Source: Paenibacillus_F chitinolyticus_A (GTDB taxonomy: Bacteria; Bacillota; Bacilli; Paenibacillales; NBRC-103111). From it: a stretch of DNA of 64,000 nucleotides. Below the pieces are notes generated by a model. The model saw only the letters and a list, made by a program, of their open reading frames with translations. It was not told the origin of the DNA and searched no databases. The DNA is taken from NCBI RefSeq assembly GCF_045038035.1, contig NZ_CP173427.1, forward strand, positions 2,604,001 through 2,668,000, written 5' to 3'. Shown in pieces: positions 1 to 8,411 of this stretch; within the stretch, counting starts at the first letter, position 1; each line of letters starts with the position of its first letter. The translations under genes and the position numbers were made by a program.

Positions 1-1226
1 ATCTGAACCATGTCACCTCCAGCGATACAAGCGCCTATTCGGTTGCGGGAGAACTGATTTTTGCATCGGACGAAACGAAGTTTTTATCGGCGAACGCGGA
101 CGATCTTCAGCATGCGCTGGACGGAAAAACAGCCTACCGGATTCAATACACGGACGAGAAGGCGGAAGTGTTTTATGCCTATCCGGTTATCGTCGAAGGC
201 AAGAAAGTCGGTATTCTACGCTTCGGCAAAGATTTTTCTTTGCTGTACGAACAAAAAAAACACATTTTGGATGTTTTTTCCACCGTAACGATTGCCATTT
301 TTATTGCGGCGTTTGTTTTTTCCTATCTGTTGTCCAGAAACATTACGATTCCCCTGATCAAGCTTACAAGAGCTTCTTCGGAAGTGACGAACGGCAACCT
401 GAATATCAAGATCGGTTTTCGCAGAAAAGACGAGATCGGACAGCTTGCGCATAACTTCGGCAATATGATCGTTCAGATCAAGAAACAAATTCAGCGGATT
501 AAGAAGGATCGTGACCGCCTGGAAGAACTGAACCGGCATCGGAAGCAATTTTTCGATCATGTCACGCATGAACTGAAAACGCCTCTTACTTCGATCATCG
601 GGTACGCGGAGCTTATCCGAGAAGTAGGCAGCCGGGACGAAGCTTTTTTTGCCAAAGGAATGAATCATATCGTGAACGAAAGCAAACGGCTGCACGAAAT
701 GGTGCTTCAACTGCTCACCCTATCCAGGGAAACCGGCGGTCAGGATGCGACGGAAACGGTCGAGCCGGGCCATATTCTGCGTGACGTATGCGACGGAATG
801 CTGCTGAAAGCCCAGAGGTACAACAAATTCATTCATTGTGAGGCGGACGAAAACCTGACCCTGGTCGCGGACCCGGCTAAAATCAGGCAGCTTTACATCA
901 ATATTATCGACAACGCGATCAAATACGGGCGGTCTCCGTCGACGGTTCAGGTTAAAGCCGAGAAACTGCCGGGGTTCATCCGGGTTACCGTAGAGAACGA
1001 GGGGGAAACGATCCCGTCCGGTGAATTAGCTAAAATTTTCGAGCCGTTCTACCGGGTAAACGGACCGGCCGACCGGGAAGCGGGCAGCTGCGGTCTGGGC
1101 CTGAGCATCAGCAAAGCGATTGTGGACGGGCTCGGCGGTACGATCGGGATGAGGAGCGATGAACAGGTGACGACGGTCATCATCGAATTGCCTTACGAGG
1201 AGGCCCGTGAGGAGGAATCAGAATGA
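1..1226 (+). CDS. Sensor histidine kinase, HAMP/HisKA type (5' partial)
   Basis: The reading frame is open from the first bases of the window, so the N-terminus (first membrane segment and start of the external sensor domain) lies upstream. What remains is the end of an extracytoplasmic sensor region, one hydrophobic membrane segment (about bases 270-335), a HAMP linker beginning SRNITIPL, a dimerisation/phosphoacceptor helix with the H-box HELKTPL (His codon at 567-569), and a HATPase domain with N-box DNAIKYG and G-box GLGLSISKA. It should autophosphorylate on His and pass the phosphate to a response regulator, probably encoded just upstream of the window. Its stop codon overlaps the start of the next gene by 4 bases (ATGA), so the two are translationally coupled. 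The signal it senses cannot be read from the sequence. Confidence 0.93.
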   Translation, partial: LNHVTSSDTSAYSVAGELIFASDETKFLSANADDLQHALDGKTAYRIQYTDEKAEVFYAYPVIVEGKKVGILRFGKDFSLLYEQKKHILDVFSTVTIAIFIAAFVFSYLLSRNITIPLIKLTRASSEVTNGNLNIKIGFRRKDEIGQLAHNFGNMIVQIKKQIQRIKKDRDRLEELNRHRKQFFDHVTHELKTPLTSIIGYAELIREVGSRDEAFFAKGMNHIVNESKRLHEMVLQLLTLSRETGGQDATETVEPGHILRDVCDGMLLKAQRYNKFIHCEADENLTLVADPAKIRQLYINIIDNAIKYGRSPSTVQVKAEKLPGFIRVTVENEGETIPSGELAKIFEPFYRVNGPADREAGSCGLGLSISKAIVDGLGGTIGMRSDEQVTTVIIELPYEEAREEESE

Positions 1227-2374
1227 AAAGACGATCTATGCTGAGCTTGCCGCTTCTTCTGGCGGCATTAGCTCTGCCGGCCAGCTGCGAGGGATCACCG
1301 AAGGCGAAAACCATCGTGATCGGAGATACGGCAGAAAACGCGCATAGGGAAGAGGAAAGCCCCGATTTTGAAACGAACAAAATTTACAAACTCTCCTTGC
1401 CCGGAAACAAGGCGGTAGATGTATGGGGATGGATGTCCTCCCGCCTTTTGCTCGCTTCTTACAAGAATCAGGAGACGAAACAGGATATCCAACTGGTGGA
1501 TTACCGGAATTTGTCCGCCGTGAGCTTGACCCCGCTTGCCGGGAATGCACAGTCCGGGAAAACTTCACCCGACGGGAAGTATATGGCCTATACGGGTCAG
1601 TCCCGTACGGGGGAGACTTTGTATGTACTCGATTTAAACACGGCGCAAAGCTTCGCCCCCGGAATACCGGATAAAGGGAAAGGGATTACCAGCGCCATGA
1701 CCTGGTCCAACAACGGCCGATACTTGTCTTTTACGGTGAAAAGCAGAGAGTACGGGACCGAATCCATTGTCGTGTACGACATGAAGAACCGGGCTGCGCA
1801 GGAAATTCCTCTGCCGAGATGGCAGGAAAACAGCGAGGCCCCCGCTCCACGGTCGCTGAAACGCGATAGCAAATATACGGTGATTTCGGTTAAATTTGCG
1901 GACGACGGCAGCACGGCCCTGATGGGGCGTATAGGCGAGGACGGTTCGTATGTTACTCTCGGGGCGGTAGAAGAAGATAAATGGACCCGCAAGTTCGAAC
2001 ATTCGGCCAGCGAGCGGCAGTTTGATTATGTGAACGGCAGCCAAATTATTTTTCTCGACGCCAAAAATACACTGACGCTTTACGACGAGCGCGATGAGAA
2101 TACAGTCGCACTGTCTGCGGGGATCAGCACTTTCCGCCTGTCGGGCGATAATAAAACGATTGCCTACGCAAAGGACGAAGAGTCTCTCTACGTCGCAAAG
2201 CTGCAGGGCCATAACATGATTAAGGAGAAATTGGTCTACAAGGGCCTTGTGCTGTCCCAAATGGACTGGAGTCCCGACAATAAGAAAATTTTGATAACGG
2301 GCTGGAAGTCTTACGACAGAGGGCCTGCTACAGGCAATCCGGAACAAACCCCGCTTGTGATCGAATTCAAATAA
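1223..2374 (+). CDS. Exported beta-propeller (TolB/WD40-like) lipoprotein
   Basis: 383 residues. The N-terminus has a basic start, a hydrophobic Leu/Ala stretch and a near-consensus lipobox ending at Cys22 (PASC), so it is probably a surface lipoprotein. The rest contains repeated beta-propeller-type blades, visible as SPDGKYMAYTG, WSNNGRYLSFT, SGDNKTIAYAK and WSPDNKKILITG, the pattern of TolB/DPP-like propellers. No catalytic triad was recognised. The gene starts inside the stop codon of the histidine kinase, so it may act as an accessory ligand-binding or signal-transmitting protein for that kinase; this is inferred from position only. A hairpin follows immediately, so it is the last gene of its operon. 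Confidence 0.75.
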   Translation: MKRRSMLSLPLLLAALALPASCEGSPKAKTIVIGDTAENAHREEESPDFETNKIYKLSLPGNKAVDVWGWMSSRLLLASYKNQETKQDIQLVDYRNLSAVSLTPLAGNAQSGKTSPDGKYMAYTGQSRTGETLYVLDLNTAQSFAPGIPDKGKGITSAMTWSNNGRYLSFTVKSREYGTESIVVYDMKNRAAQEIPLPRWQENSEAPAPRSLKRDSKYTVISVKFADDGSTALMGRIGEDGSYVTLGAVEEDKWTRKFEHSASERQFDYVNGSQIIFLDAKNTLTLYDERDENTVALSAGISTFRLSGDNKTIAYAKDEESLYVAKLQGHNMIKEKLVYKGLVLSQMDWSPDNKKILITGWKSYDRGPATGNPEQTPLVIEFK

Positions 2375-2413
2375 AATCCCTGTCTCCGCCCCGGCGGCAT
2401 GCAGGGATTATTT
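2375..2413 (+). terminator. Terminator-like hairpin after the kinase/lipoprotein operon
   Basis: Arms AATCCCTG (2375-2382) and CAGGGATT (2402-2409) enclose an inner CCGCC/GGCGG stem, followed by ATTT. The T-tract is short, so termination may be partial. Confidence 0.65.
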
Positions 2414-2779
2414 CGTCTAGGCGCGGATTTCCAAAATGGAAACATTTTGTTTACAAGTTAGAGAGCTTTCTTTTACAAGCCGGGCTTATAACTATAGATA
2501 ACCCCCGTTAGCCTCGGCGTAAGAAATGCGGATGGGGGGAGGATGCCGGAATGATAAGAATGCTTCTGCTGATCACGACCCTGCTGAACGAATAACCGGT
2601 GAAACTTCCGGCCGGATCTTCCGCTTCATGACCTGATCGGACCGATTCCGTATTTTAATGATTCATTCGAGCTTCTGATGATAGCCTCTGCGGGATGAAG
2701 GAGCCTATAATGGCGCTGAGATACGGGTTGTAAACGGGTCCGTCAGGATACTCCGACATAAGAAAAGGGGATTCGTAAG
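2414..2779. other. Intergenic region before the YesN-like regulator
   Basis: About 370 bases without a recognisable gene. It contains a direct repeat of TTTACAAG (near 2450 and 2472), with a possible weak promoter TTTACA (2472-2477) and TATAGA (2493-2498) at 15-base spacing. The only other feature is a very short ORF with a good ribosome site (2551-2595), listed separately. Confidence 0.5.
2551..2595 (+). CDS. Possible 14-residue hydrophobic peptide
   Basis: ATG at 2551 lies 8 bases after a strong Shine-Dalgarno stretch (GGGGGGAGG, 2534-2542) and opens a 14-codon frame, MIRMLLLITTLLNE, that is mostly Leu/Ile/Met. It lies about 185 bases upstream of the response regulator in the same direction. 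It could be a leader peptide, a small membrane peptide or chance; no family is recognised. The ribosome site is the only real support. Confidence 0.25.
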   Translation: MIRMLLLITTLLNE

Positions 2780-3808
2780 GTGTATACAATCTTACTGGTT
2801 GACGATGAATCAACGACGATTAAACTGATGCGTTATATGCTGGAGAATTCCAGGTTTCCGGTTCTGCGCATTTTCGAAGCTGCCGACGGGAAAGAGGCGC
2901 TCCGTATGATGCGCGAGTACGGGGCCGATCTTGTCGTAACCGACATAAGCATGCCTTATATGACCGGCCTGGAGCTGTGCCGTCAGCTTTCCGGGGAGTT
3001 CCGGCACACGCCCGCCATCATCGTGTCCGAGCACGATAAATTCGAATACGTGAGAGAGGCGCTGGTCTGCGGAGTGAAAGATTACCTCTTGAAGCCGCTG
3101 TGCAAAGAGCGCTTTCTGTCTTCCGTACGCAGGACGCTGGAGGAGCTGCCGGAAACGGTTCATACCATCGGCGAGACCTCGGACAGATGGAGAGGGCTTG
3201 CGGATACCTGGGTCGAAGCGGTGCTTCAGGAGAACCGCACGGTTCAGGAGATGACGGGCCGCAAATGGCTGGCTTCGCTGCAAGGGGTGCCCCCTTCTCT
3301 GTGCCTGAAGTGGCACAGCGCTTTTCACCGCATCCTTCTGCAGAGCGCCGCAGCCAAGCTCGAAAGAGAGGTCGATTGCTCTCTGCAGCCTTATCACGGA
3401 CAAACCGGCGCCGAGCTGACGAATTGGATCATAGCCGATTTCAAAGCTCTGCAGCATGCCGTGAAACTGGCGGCTTATACGGATAACCAGCGCATGATCT
3501 ATAACGCGCAGAAATATATCCAGCAGCACTACAACAAAGAAATCACGCTGGAAGAACTGGCTTCGTCCGTTGGGTATTCCGCTCCTTATTTCAGCTATCT
3601 GTTCAAACTGAAAACCGGGATTTCTTATATGGCTTACCGCACTCAACTGCGGTTGAAACGGGCTCAGGAGCTGCTGCTTAAAAGCGACAAGTCGATGCCG
3701 CAGATTGCCAGCGAGGTCGGTTACAACGATGTAACGAGCCTGATCCGCGCCTTTAAAAAAGAGCTGGGCTACACGCCTTCGGATTACCGGAAAAGCGGCT
3801 TAGTTTAA
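2780..3808 (+). CDS. Response regulator, YesN/AraC family
   Basis: 342 residues, GTG start 9 bases after AAAAGGGG. The N-terminal receiver domain (about residues 1-120) shows the acidic pair in LLVDDES, the phosphoacceptor Asp55 in VVTDISMP, and the conserved Lys in DYLLKPL. A middle helical region of about 120 residues has no recognised motif. The C-terminal 100 residues form a double helix-turn-helix AraC domain, with ITLEELASSVGYSAPYFS and the signature ending GYTPSDYRKSG. Regulators of this class usually pair with a sensor kinase and control carbohydrate or cell-envelope genes in Paenibacillus. No partner kinase is adjacent; the kinase at the left edge is separated by a terminator-like hairpin, so pairing with it is uncertain. 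Confidence 0.92.
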   Translation: MYTILLVDDESTTIKLMRYMLENSRFPVLRIFEAADGKEALRMMREYGADLVVTDISMPYMTGLELCRQLSGEFRHTPAIIVSEHDKFEYVREALVCGVKDYLLKPLCKERFLSSVRRTLEELPETVHTIGETSDRWRGLADTWVEAVLQENRTVQEMTGRKWLASLQGVPPSLCLKWHSAFHRILLQSAAAKLEREVDCSLQPYHGQTGAELTNWIIADFKALQHAVKLAAYTDNQRMIYNAQKYIQQHYNKEITLEELASSVGYSAPYFSYLFKLKTGISYMAYRTQLRLKRAQELLLKSDKSMPQIASEVGYNDVTSLIRAFKKELGYTPSDYRKSGLV

Positions 3809-3886
3809 GCAGCGAAAGCGGGAGAAGCCGGAATTCAAATTTGTTGAGTACATAACTGTTTTAAATTAAAACGCTTAAATATTTGG

Positions 3887-3935
3887 AAGACCAACCGGGA
3901 GACCTCGTCTGATGGGGGCTGCCGGTTGGTCTTTT
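3887..3935 (+). terminator. Rho-independent terminator after the response regulator
   Basis: Perfect 12-base inverted repeat AAGACCAACCGG (3887-3898) / CCGGTTGGTCTT (3922-3933) ending in TTTT. The loop of 23 bases is long for a terminator. Confidence 0.75.
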
Positions 3936-4043
3936 CAATCGAGAGAGCGGCCGGACGATACCCAGGATAGGGGGAAGGGGGAGGACTTCAAATGTCGCTT
4001 TTTTAAGGCAATAAAATATCCGGTTAGTCATAAAAATGAACAT

Positions 4044-4077
4044 AAAAACCCCCACGCAATGTTCGATTACGTGAGGG
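4044..4077 (-). terminator. Rho-independent terminator of the RidA gene
   Basis: Read on the minus strand, CCCTCACG and CGTGGGGG pair (one G-T) and are followed by TTTTT. It lies 19 bases after the ridA stop codon. Confidence 0.8.
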
Positions 4078-4095
4078 AGAATGAATTGGTCGGGA

Positions 4096-4494
4096 TTAGA
4101 CTTTAGCCGCCCATATCTCAATTTCAATTTTTAGTTCAGGTAAGCCTAATTCCGAGATATAGCCGATCGTCATAGCAGGATAATTAAGGCCGAACAATTC
4201 GGCCCATTTTTCATATAAAAAATCCCAGTCGATTTTTTGGGTAGCCCATATGTTGACTTTAATAATATGTTCGGATGATAATTCCTCGGCGTGCAAGACA
4301 GTTTGGATATTATCGAAAGTATACCGGATTTGTTCGTTCATGCTATCGGGAATCTTACCGTTTCGATCCGCTCCGATTTGACCGGAAGTGACATACAGCT
4401 CCGCATTTCTTGGGATTTTGGTAATGTGAGTGTAGTTGCCTACGGGGCTGCACATACCTGCCGGATTTTTTCTGGTGATTTTGGAGTTTTCCAT
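4096..4494 (-). CDS. RidA (YjgF/YER057c/UK114) family protein
   Basis: 132 residues, close to the usual 125-130 of the family. Canonical members hydrolyse reactive enamine/imine intermediates made by pyridoxal-phosphate enzymes in the cytosol. Visible family features are ELYVTSGQIGAD near the N-terminal third, a central helix DNIQTVLHAEEL, HIIKVNIWAT, and the terminal strand region LPELKIEIEIWAAKV. The family motif that normally carries the substrate-binding Arg is not present: the end reads ELGLPELKIEIE where canonical RidA has a pattern like R-V-A-x-L-P-x-x-x-x-V-E. This suggests one of the divergent Rid subfamilies, whose activity is less certain. It is a single-gene unit with its own terminator. 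Confidence 0.85.
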   Translation of the reverse strand: MENSKITRKNPAGMCSPVGNYTHITKIPRNAELYVTSGQIGADRNGKIPDSMNEQIRYTFDNIQTVLHAEELSSEHIIKVNIWATQKIDWDFLYEKWAELFGLNYPAMTIGYISELGLPELKIEIEIWAAKV

Positions 4495-4800
4495 TTTATA
4501 TGACCTCGCATTCTATAAATGACCTGCCGTTTTCACTGCTCGCTTTTGGACAGACTTTGCCCGTAAAAGTGAATGCTAGAAAAAAACAGCGGTAGAGTAT
4601 CCGTAACCGACGGACAGAAACCCCATAGACTTCTTCTTCATGGATCGGATACCCCTTTCTTTATACATGCGAAGAGAACAATTGAATACATTGTAGACCA
4701 GATTCTAGGGGGTGTCAAAATTTGTGACGGCCAAACGTGTTTGAACGGTTGCATGTAAGACACCCTATGAATAGGCAAAAGCATTTACCATTTTTTATCA
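4495..4800. other. Intergenic region between ridA and the maltodextrin operon
   Basis: About 300 bases. A 61-codon frame (4573-4758) has no ribosome site and no recognisable sequence and is not treated as a gene. The only structure seen is the inverted repeat at 4706-4768. Confidence 0.5.
4706..4768. repeat. Inverted repeat, 63 bases overall
   Basis: TAGGGGGTGTC (4706-4716) is mirrored by GACACCCTA (4759-4767) with a small bulge and 42 bases between. There is no T-tract, so it is not an obvious terminator. It could be a remnant of a small mobile element or a long hairpin upstream of the maltodextrin promoter. Confidence 0.4.
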
Positions 4801-4830
4801 TTGACTCCTTGGAAAGATACCCTTTATGAT
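4801..4830 (+). promoter_or_regulatory. Probable sigma-A promoter of the maltodextrin operon
   Basis: TTGACT (4801-4806) and TATGAT (4825-4830) are separated by 18 bases and sit 70 bases before the first gene. Two LacI-type operators begin 14 bases after the -10 element, so a bound repressor would block the start region. Confidence 0.7.
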
Positions 4831-4844
4831 GTGGTTAAGCAATT

Positions 4845-4876
4845 ACTTAAACGTTTCAGTACTTAAACGATTCAGT
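4845..4876. promoter_or_regulatory. Tandem LacI-type operators
   Basis: Two adjacent 16-base boxes, ACTTAAACGTTTCAGT and ACTTAAACGATTCAGT, differ at one base. The first is an almost perfect palindrome centred on the CG step, as expected for a LacI-family dimer. A third copy of the motif lies in front of the lacI-type gene at 10254-10269. This points to repression by the regulator at 10283-11197, with the usual LacI logic of derepression by a sugar. Confidence 0.75.
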
Positions 4877-4899
4877 AATCAAATGAAGGGGGAAACATC

Positions 4900-6186
4900 A
4901 TGTCCAAACGCTTATTTTCCGCCGGAATTGCCGTTCTCTTAAGCGTGACCGGCTTAACCGGTTGCGGTAACGATGAGCCTTCGCCTTCCGCGCAGCCGCA
5001 GGAACAGGGCGGAGGAAATGCGCAGCAGAAGGAGCTCAAACCCGAAAGCGGTGCCAAGCTCGTCGTGTGGGAATCGAAGGGTCCCGAACTGGATTATTTA
5101 AAAACCGTCGCCGCAAGCTTCGAGAAGGAATACGGAGTTCCCGTAAAGGTGGAACCCGTCCCGGCCATCGATACCGTGAAAAAGCTGACCACCGACGGTC
5201 CGGCCGGAATCGGGGCCGACGTCTTCTCCGCACCGCACGACCAGCTCGGCAATGCCGTCATGACCGGCCTTGTGCTGGAAAACGACGCTTTCGGCGAAGA
5301 GGACAAAAAGCAGCTGCTGCCTTCGGCTTTGGAAGGCGTCAGCTATTCCGGCGCCCTCTACGGATTTCCGACGGCCATCGACACGTACGCGCTTTTTTAC
5401 AATAAAAAAGCGATGCCCCAAGCTCCGAAAACATACGAGGAGATCGTAAAATTCGCCGAAACCTACAACGATCCGGCGAACAAAAAGTTCGCCCTGATGT
5501 GGGACGTCGGGCAGCTGTACCAGTCGTATTCGTTCCTTGCCGGCTACGGAGGTTATGTTTTCGGCGGCAAAGGCACCGATCCGAACGATATCGGGCTGAA
5601 CAGCCCGCAAGCGGTCGAAGGAGCCAAGTATTTGCAATCGCTTAAAAAAATTCTGCCGCTGAATATCCACGATATCAACGACAATATCATCACCGGCTTT
5701 TTCCAGGAGGGGAAAACGGCCTCCGTCATTAACGGGTCTTGGCTTATTTCCAGCTTGTCCAAAGCCGATTTCGAGTTCGGCGTCGCTCCGCTGCCGCTGC
5801 TGCCTAACGGGGAGCATCCCGTAAGCTTCTCCGGCATCCGGGCCCTGTACGTCAATTCGTATACGAAGTACCCCGATGCGGCAAAGCTGTTCGCAAGCTA
5901 TGCGACAAGCAAAGACCATCTGATCGAGCGGTTTAAAATGACGGCTCAGCTGCCTCCGAGGCAGGACGTCATGACGGACCCGGTCCTCACCTCCGATCCT
6001 TACGCGCCCGCTTTCCTGGAGCAGGCGAAGCATTCGGTGCCCATGCCTTCGATTCCCGAGATGGGCAACGTCTGGGTGCCGGCCGGAACCGCTATTTCCT
6101 CGTTGTGGAACGAGAACCAAGACCCTGCCGCCGTTTTGACGAAGGCCGTGGAACAAATCAAAACCGCGATGAAAACAACGAAATAA
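4900..6186 (+). CDS. mdxE: Maltodextrin ABC transporter, substrate-binding lipoprotein
   Basis: 428 residues; ATG preceded by AAGGGGGAAACATC. Signal peptide with lipobox LTGC, lipidated Cys22, then a Ser/Pro/Gln-rich linker to about residue 50. The body is a type-1 extracellular solute-binding domain of the MalE class: KLVVWESKG at the start, ADVFSAPHDQLG, YGFPTAIDTYALFYNKKAM and GVAPLPLLPNGEHPVSFSG are typical MalE landmarks. It would capture maltose or longer maltodextrins at the outer face of the membrane and deliver them to the two permeases that follow. First gene of the operon controlled by the AAACGTTT operators. Symbol given by similarity in type and gene order to the Bacillus mdx locus; exact sugar length preference is not readable. 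Confidence 0.9.
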   Translation: MSKRLFSAGIAVLLSVTGLTGCGNDEPSPSAQPQEQGGGNAQQKELKPESGAKLVVWESKGPELDYLKTVAASFEKEYGVPVKVEPVPAIDTVKKLTTDGPAGIGADVFSAPHDQLGNAVMTGLVLENDAFGEEDKKQLLPSALEGVSYSGALYGFPTAIDTYALFYNKKAMPQAPKTYEEIVKFAETYNDPANKKFALMWDVGQLYQSYSFLAGYGGYVFGGKGTDPNDIGLNSPQAVEGAKYLQSLKKILPLNIHDINDNIITGFFQEGKTASVINGSWLISSLSKADFEFGVAPLPLLPNGEHPVSFSGIRALYVNSYTKYPDAAKLFASYATSKDHLIERFKMTAQLPPRQDVMTDPVLTSDPYAPAFLEQAKHSVPMPSIPEMGNVWVPAGTAISSLWNENQDPAAVLTKAVEQIKTAMKTTK

Positions 6187-6222
6187 GCGGAACATCAAAA
6201 CCTAAGTTAGGCGGTCTGACGT

Positions 6223-7521
6223 ATGCAAGTAAATCCAAACAATCGCCGGCACCGGATACGGGCCGCTGCGGGCTCGGCGGCACTCATCGGCCTGGGGCAG
6301 CTCTACAACAGGCAGATTGTCAAAGGGCTTCTGTTTCTCCTTTCGGCACAGTTGTTTATCTGGAGCTACTGCCCGCTGGCCCTGCGGGGAATAGCCGGAC
6401 TGATCAGCCTGGGTGACGTGCCGACCAAAGTGGTCCGGGGCAAAGTCATACCCGGCGACCATTCCATCTTTCTGATGATCAACGGAGTGATGACCTGCGT
6501 GATCGTGCTGTTGTTCATCGGATTCTACGCCCTGAACATTGCGGACGCATGGAAGAACGGAGAGCTTAGAGACAGAGGAAAGCCCGTTCCCGGATTTCGG
6601 GCGTCGGTGAAGCAGGCGAAGTTCAAGCATTTCCCGTACCTGCTTCTGCTGCCCGCGTTCGTGTTTGTTCTTTTCGTCACGGTGATCCCGCTCGTGTTTA
6701 ACGTTATGATCGCGTTTACGAACTATTCGGCGCCCGGCCATATCCCGGATCGTTCGCTGGTCGATTGGACCGGACTCCGGACCTTTACCGATTTGTTCGC
6801 CCAGAAAGCGTGGCGGTCGACCTTCCTCGGCATTTCGCTGTGGAATATCGTCTGGGCGACAGCCTCCACGATAACGGTCTTTTTTAGCGGACTCCTTCTG
6901 GCGATGATGATCAATCACCCGCGTATCCGCTTCAAAAAGTTTTGGAGAACCGCCTTTATGCTTCCCTGGGCCGTACCGCAATTCATTTCGATTCTGGTAT
7001 TCCGCGTGCTGCTCAACGGCTCGTTCGGTCCCGTCAACGGATTTCTGGCCAGCCTCGGCTTGCCGCCGGTGTCCTGGCTGTCCGATCCGACGATTGCCAA
7101 AGCATCGATTCTGCTCGTGAATCTGTGGTTCTCGACTCCTTTTCTGATGGCCCTGATGGCGGGGATTTTGACGACGATGCCCCGGGATCTCTACGAGGCG
7201 GCCGATGTGGACGGGGCTACCGCTGCGCAGAAATTTTTCGGAATTACGCTGCCGCTTGTGAAGCTCGCCACGGCACCGATTTTTATTATGCAGTTTGCGT
7301 TTAACTTCAATAACTTCAATCTGATTTATTTGCTGACGGACGGGAAACCGAACAATCCCGATTATTATTACGCCGGAAGTACGGATATCCTGATTTCGTG
7401 GATTTTCAAAATGACGCTGAATCAGAGCCAGTTCAATATGGCCTCGGCCGTCTCCATCATTATGTTTGTGTTCATTGCCCTGTTCTCCTTATGGAATTAC
7501 AGACGGATGAAGGCACTTTGA
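6223..7521 (+). CDS. mdxF: Maltodextrin ABC transporter permease, MalF type
   Basis: 432 residues, the length of Bacillus MdxF and longer than generic sugar permeases, because of an extra N-terminal membrane region (GQLYNRQIVKGLLFLLSAQ, then a second hydrophobic stretch near residue 85) before the core permease. The core begins near residue 130 (FPYLLLLPAFVFVLFVTVI). The EAA loop that docks on the ATPase is visible as EAADVDGATAAQKFFGITLPL split across residues 325-345. It lies 36 bases after the binding-protein gene. No ATPase subunit is encoded here, so it presumably uses a shared MsmX-type ATPase from elsewhere in the genome, as in Bacillus. Confidence 0.9.
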   Translation: MQVNPNNRRHRIRAAAGSAALIGLGQLYNRQIVKGLLFLLSAQLFIWSYCPLALRGIAGLISLGDVPTKVVRGKVIPGDHSIFLMINGVMTCVIVLLFIGFYALNIADAWKNGELRDRGKPVPGFRASVKQAKFKHFPYLLLLPAFVFVLFVTVIPLVFNVMIAFTNYSAPGHIPDRSLVDWTGLRTFTDLFAQKAWRSTFLGISLWNIVWATASTITVFFSGLLLAMMINHPRIRFKKFWRTAFMLPWAVPQFISILVFRVLLNGSFGPVNGFLASLGLPPVSWLSDPTIAKASILLVNLWFSTPFLMALMAGILTTMPRDLYEAADVDGATAAQKFFGITLPLVKLATAPIFIMQFAFNFNNFNLIYLLTDGKPNNPDYYYAGSTDILISWIFKMTLNQSQFNMASAVSIIMFVFIALFSLWNYRRMKAL

Positions 7522-7539
7522 GAAGAGGAATGGGTCTGC

Positions 7540-8373
7540 ATGAGGAAATTTAAAGACAATCTGACCGTTACGGGAATCTATCTCGTTTTTATCGCGCTGC
7601 TTGTCGCAACGGTTTACCCGATCCTGTGGGTGATCGGCACTTCGTTGAATCCGGGGCAGAGTCTCCTGGTCAGCCGGATGATCCCGGATCATCCCACTTT
7701 CGCCCACTATGCCGAGTTGATCAAGCAGACGGACTTTGTGCTGTGGTACCGCAATACGGTCAAGATCGCCCTGGTGAACGCCGTCGTTTCGACAACGCTT
7801 GTGGCCGCCACGGCCTATGCCTTCTCCCGGTTCCGGTTCAAGGGTAGGCAGCAGGGATTGATGACCCTGCTCATTCTGCAAATGTTTCCGGGCTTCTTAT
7901 CCGTCATGGCTCTATTTGTTCTCCTGCTTCAGACGAAGCTGCTGGACACGCACACGGGCTTGATTCTCATTTATGCGGGAGGCTCCGTTTCGATGGGAAC
8001 CTGGGTGATGAAGGGGCATTTCGATACGATTCCGAAGAGCCTGGAGGAGGCGGTATTCATAGACGGGGGGAGCCACGCCGACGCGTTTTTTAAAATCATT
8101 TTCCCCCTGTCGCTGCCGGCGGTTACTTTCGTCGCTCTGAACAGCTTCATCACGCCGTTTATGGATTTTATTTTGCCGCAAATCGTGCTGAGGTCTTCGG
8201 AAAAAATGACGCTGGCCCAAGGCTTGTACAGCATGGTAGCCACCGAGACGAATTCGAGCTTTACGCTGTTCGCCGCCGGAGCCGTGCTAGTGGCACTTCC
8301 GATTACCTGCCTGTACATGTATTTCCAGAAGTATCTGATCCACGGAATTACGGCAGGGGCGGACAAAGGATAG
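7540..8373 (+). CDS. mdxG: Maltodextrin ABC transporter permease, MalG type
   Basis: 277 residues, standard MalG length, with six predicted membrane segments, the first being LTVTGIYLVFIALLVATVYP. The EAA motif is EEAVFIDGGSHADAFFKIIF in the second half, followed by PLSLPAVT. It forms the second half of the translocation pore with the preceding gene, 18 bases away, and is followed by the amylase gene after 38 bases. Import of maltodextrin and its intracellular breakdown are thus encoded together. Confidence 0.9.
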   Translation: MRKFKDNLTVTGIYLVFIALLVATVYPILWVIGTSLNPGQSLLVSRMIPDHPTFAHYAELIKQTDFVLWYRNTVKIALVNAVVSTTLVAATAYAFSRFRFKGRQQGLMTLLILQMFPGFLSVMALFVLLLQTKLLDTHTGLILIYAGGSVSMGTWVMKGHFDTIPKSLEEAVFIDGGSHADAFFKIIFPLSLPAVTFVALNSFITPFMDFILPQIVLRSSEKMTLAQGLYSMVATETNSSFTLFAAGAVLVALPITCLYMYFQKYLIHGITAGADKG

Positions 8374-8411
8374 ACAATAGAGCGGAATACTAGGAGAAAA
8401 AGGAGCAGACC

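Noticed and set aside
4573..4758. 61-codon plus-strand frame before the maltodextrin promoter
   Set aside because: No ribosome site, no recognisable sequence, and it overlaps the inverted repeat at 4706-4768.
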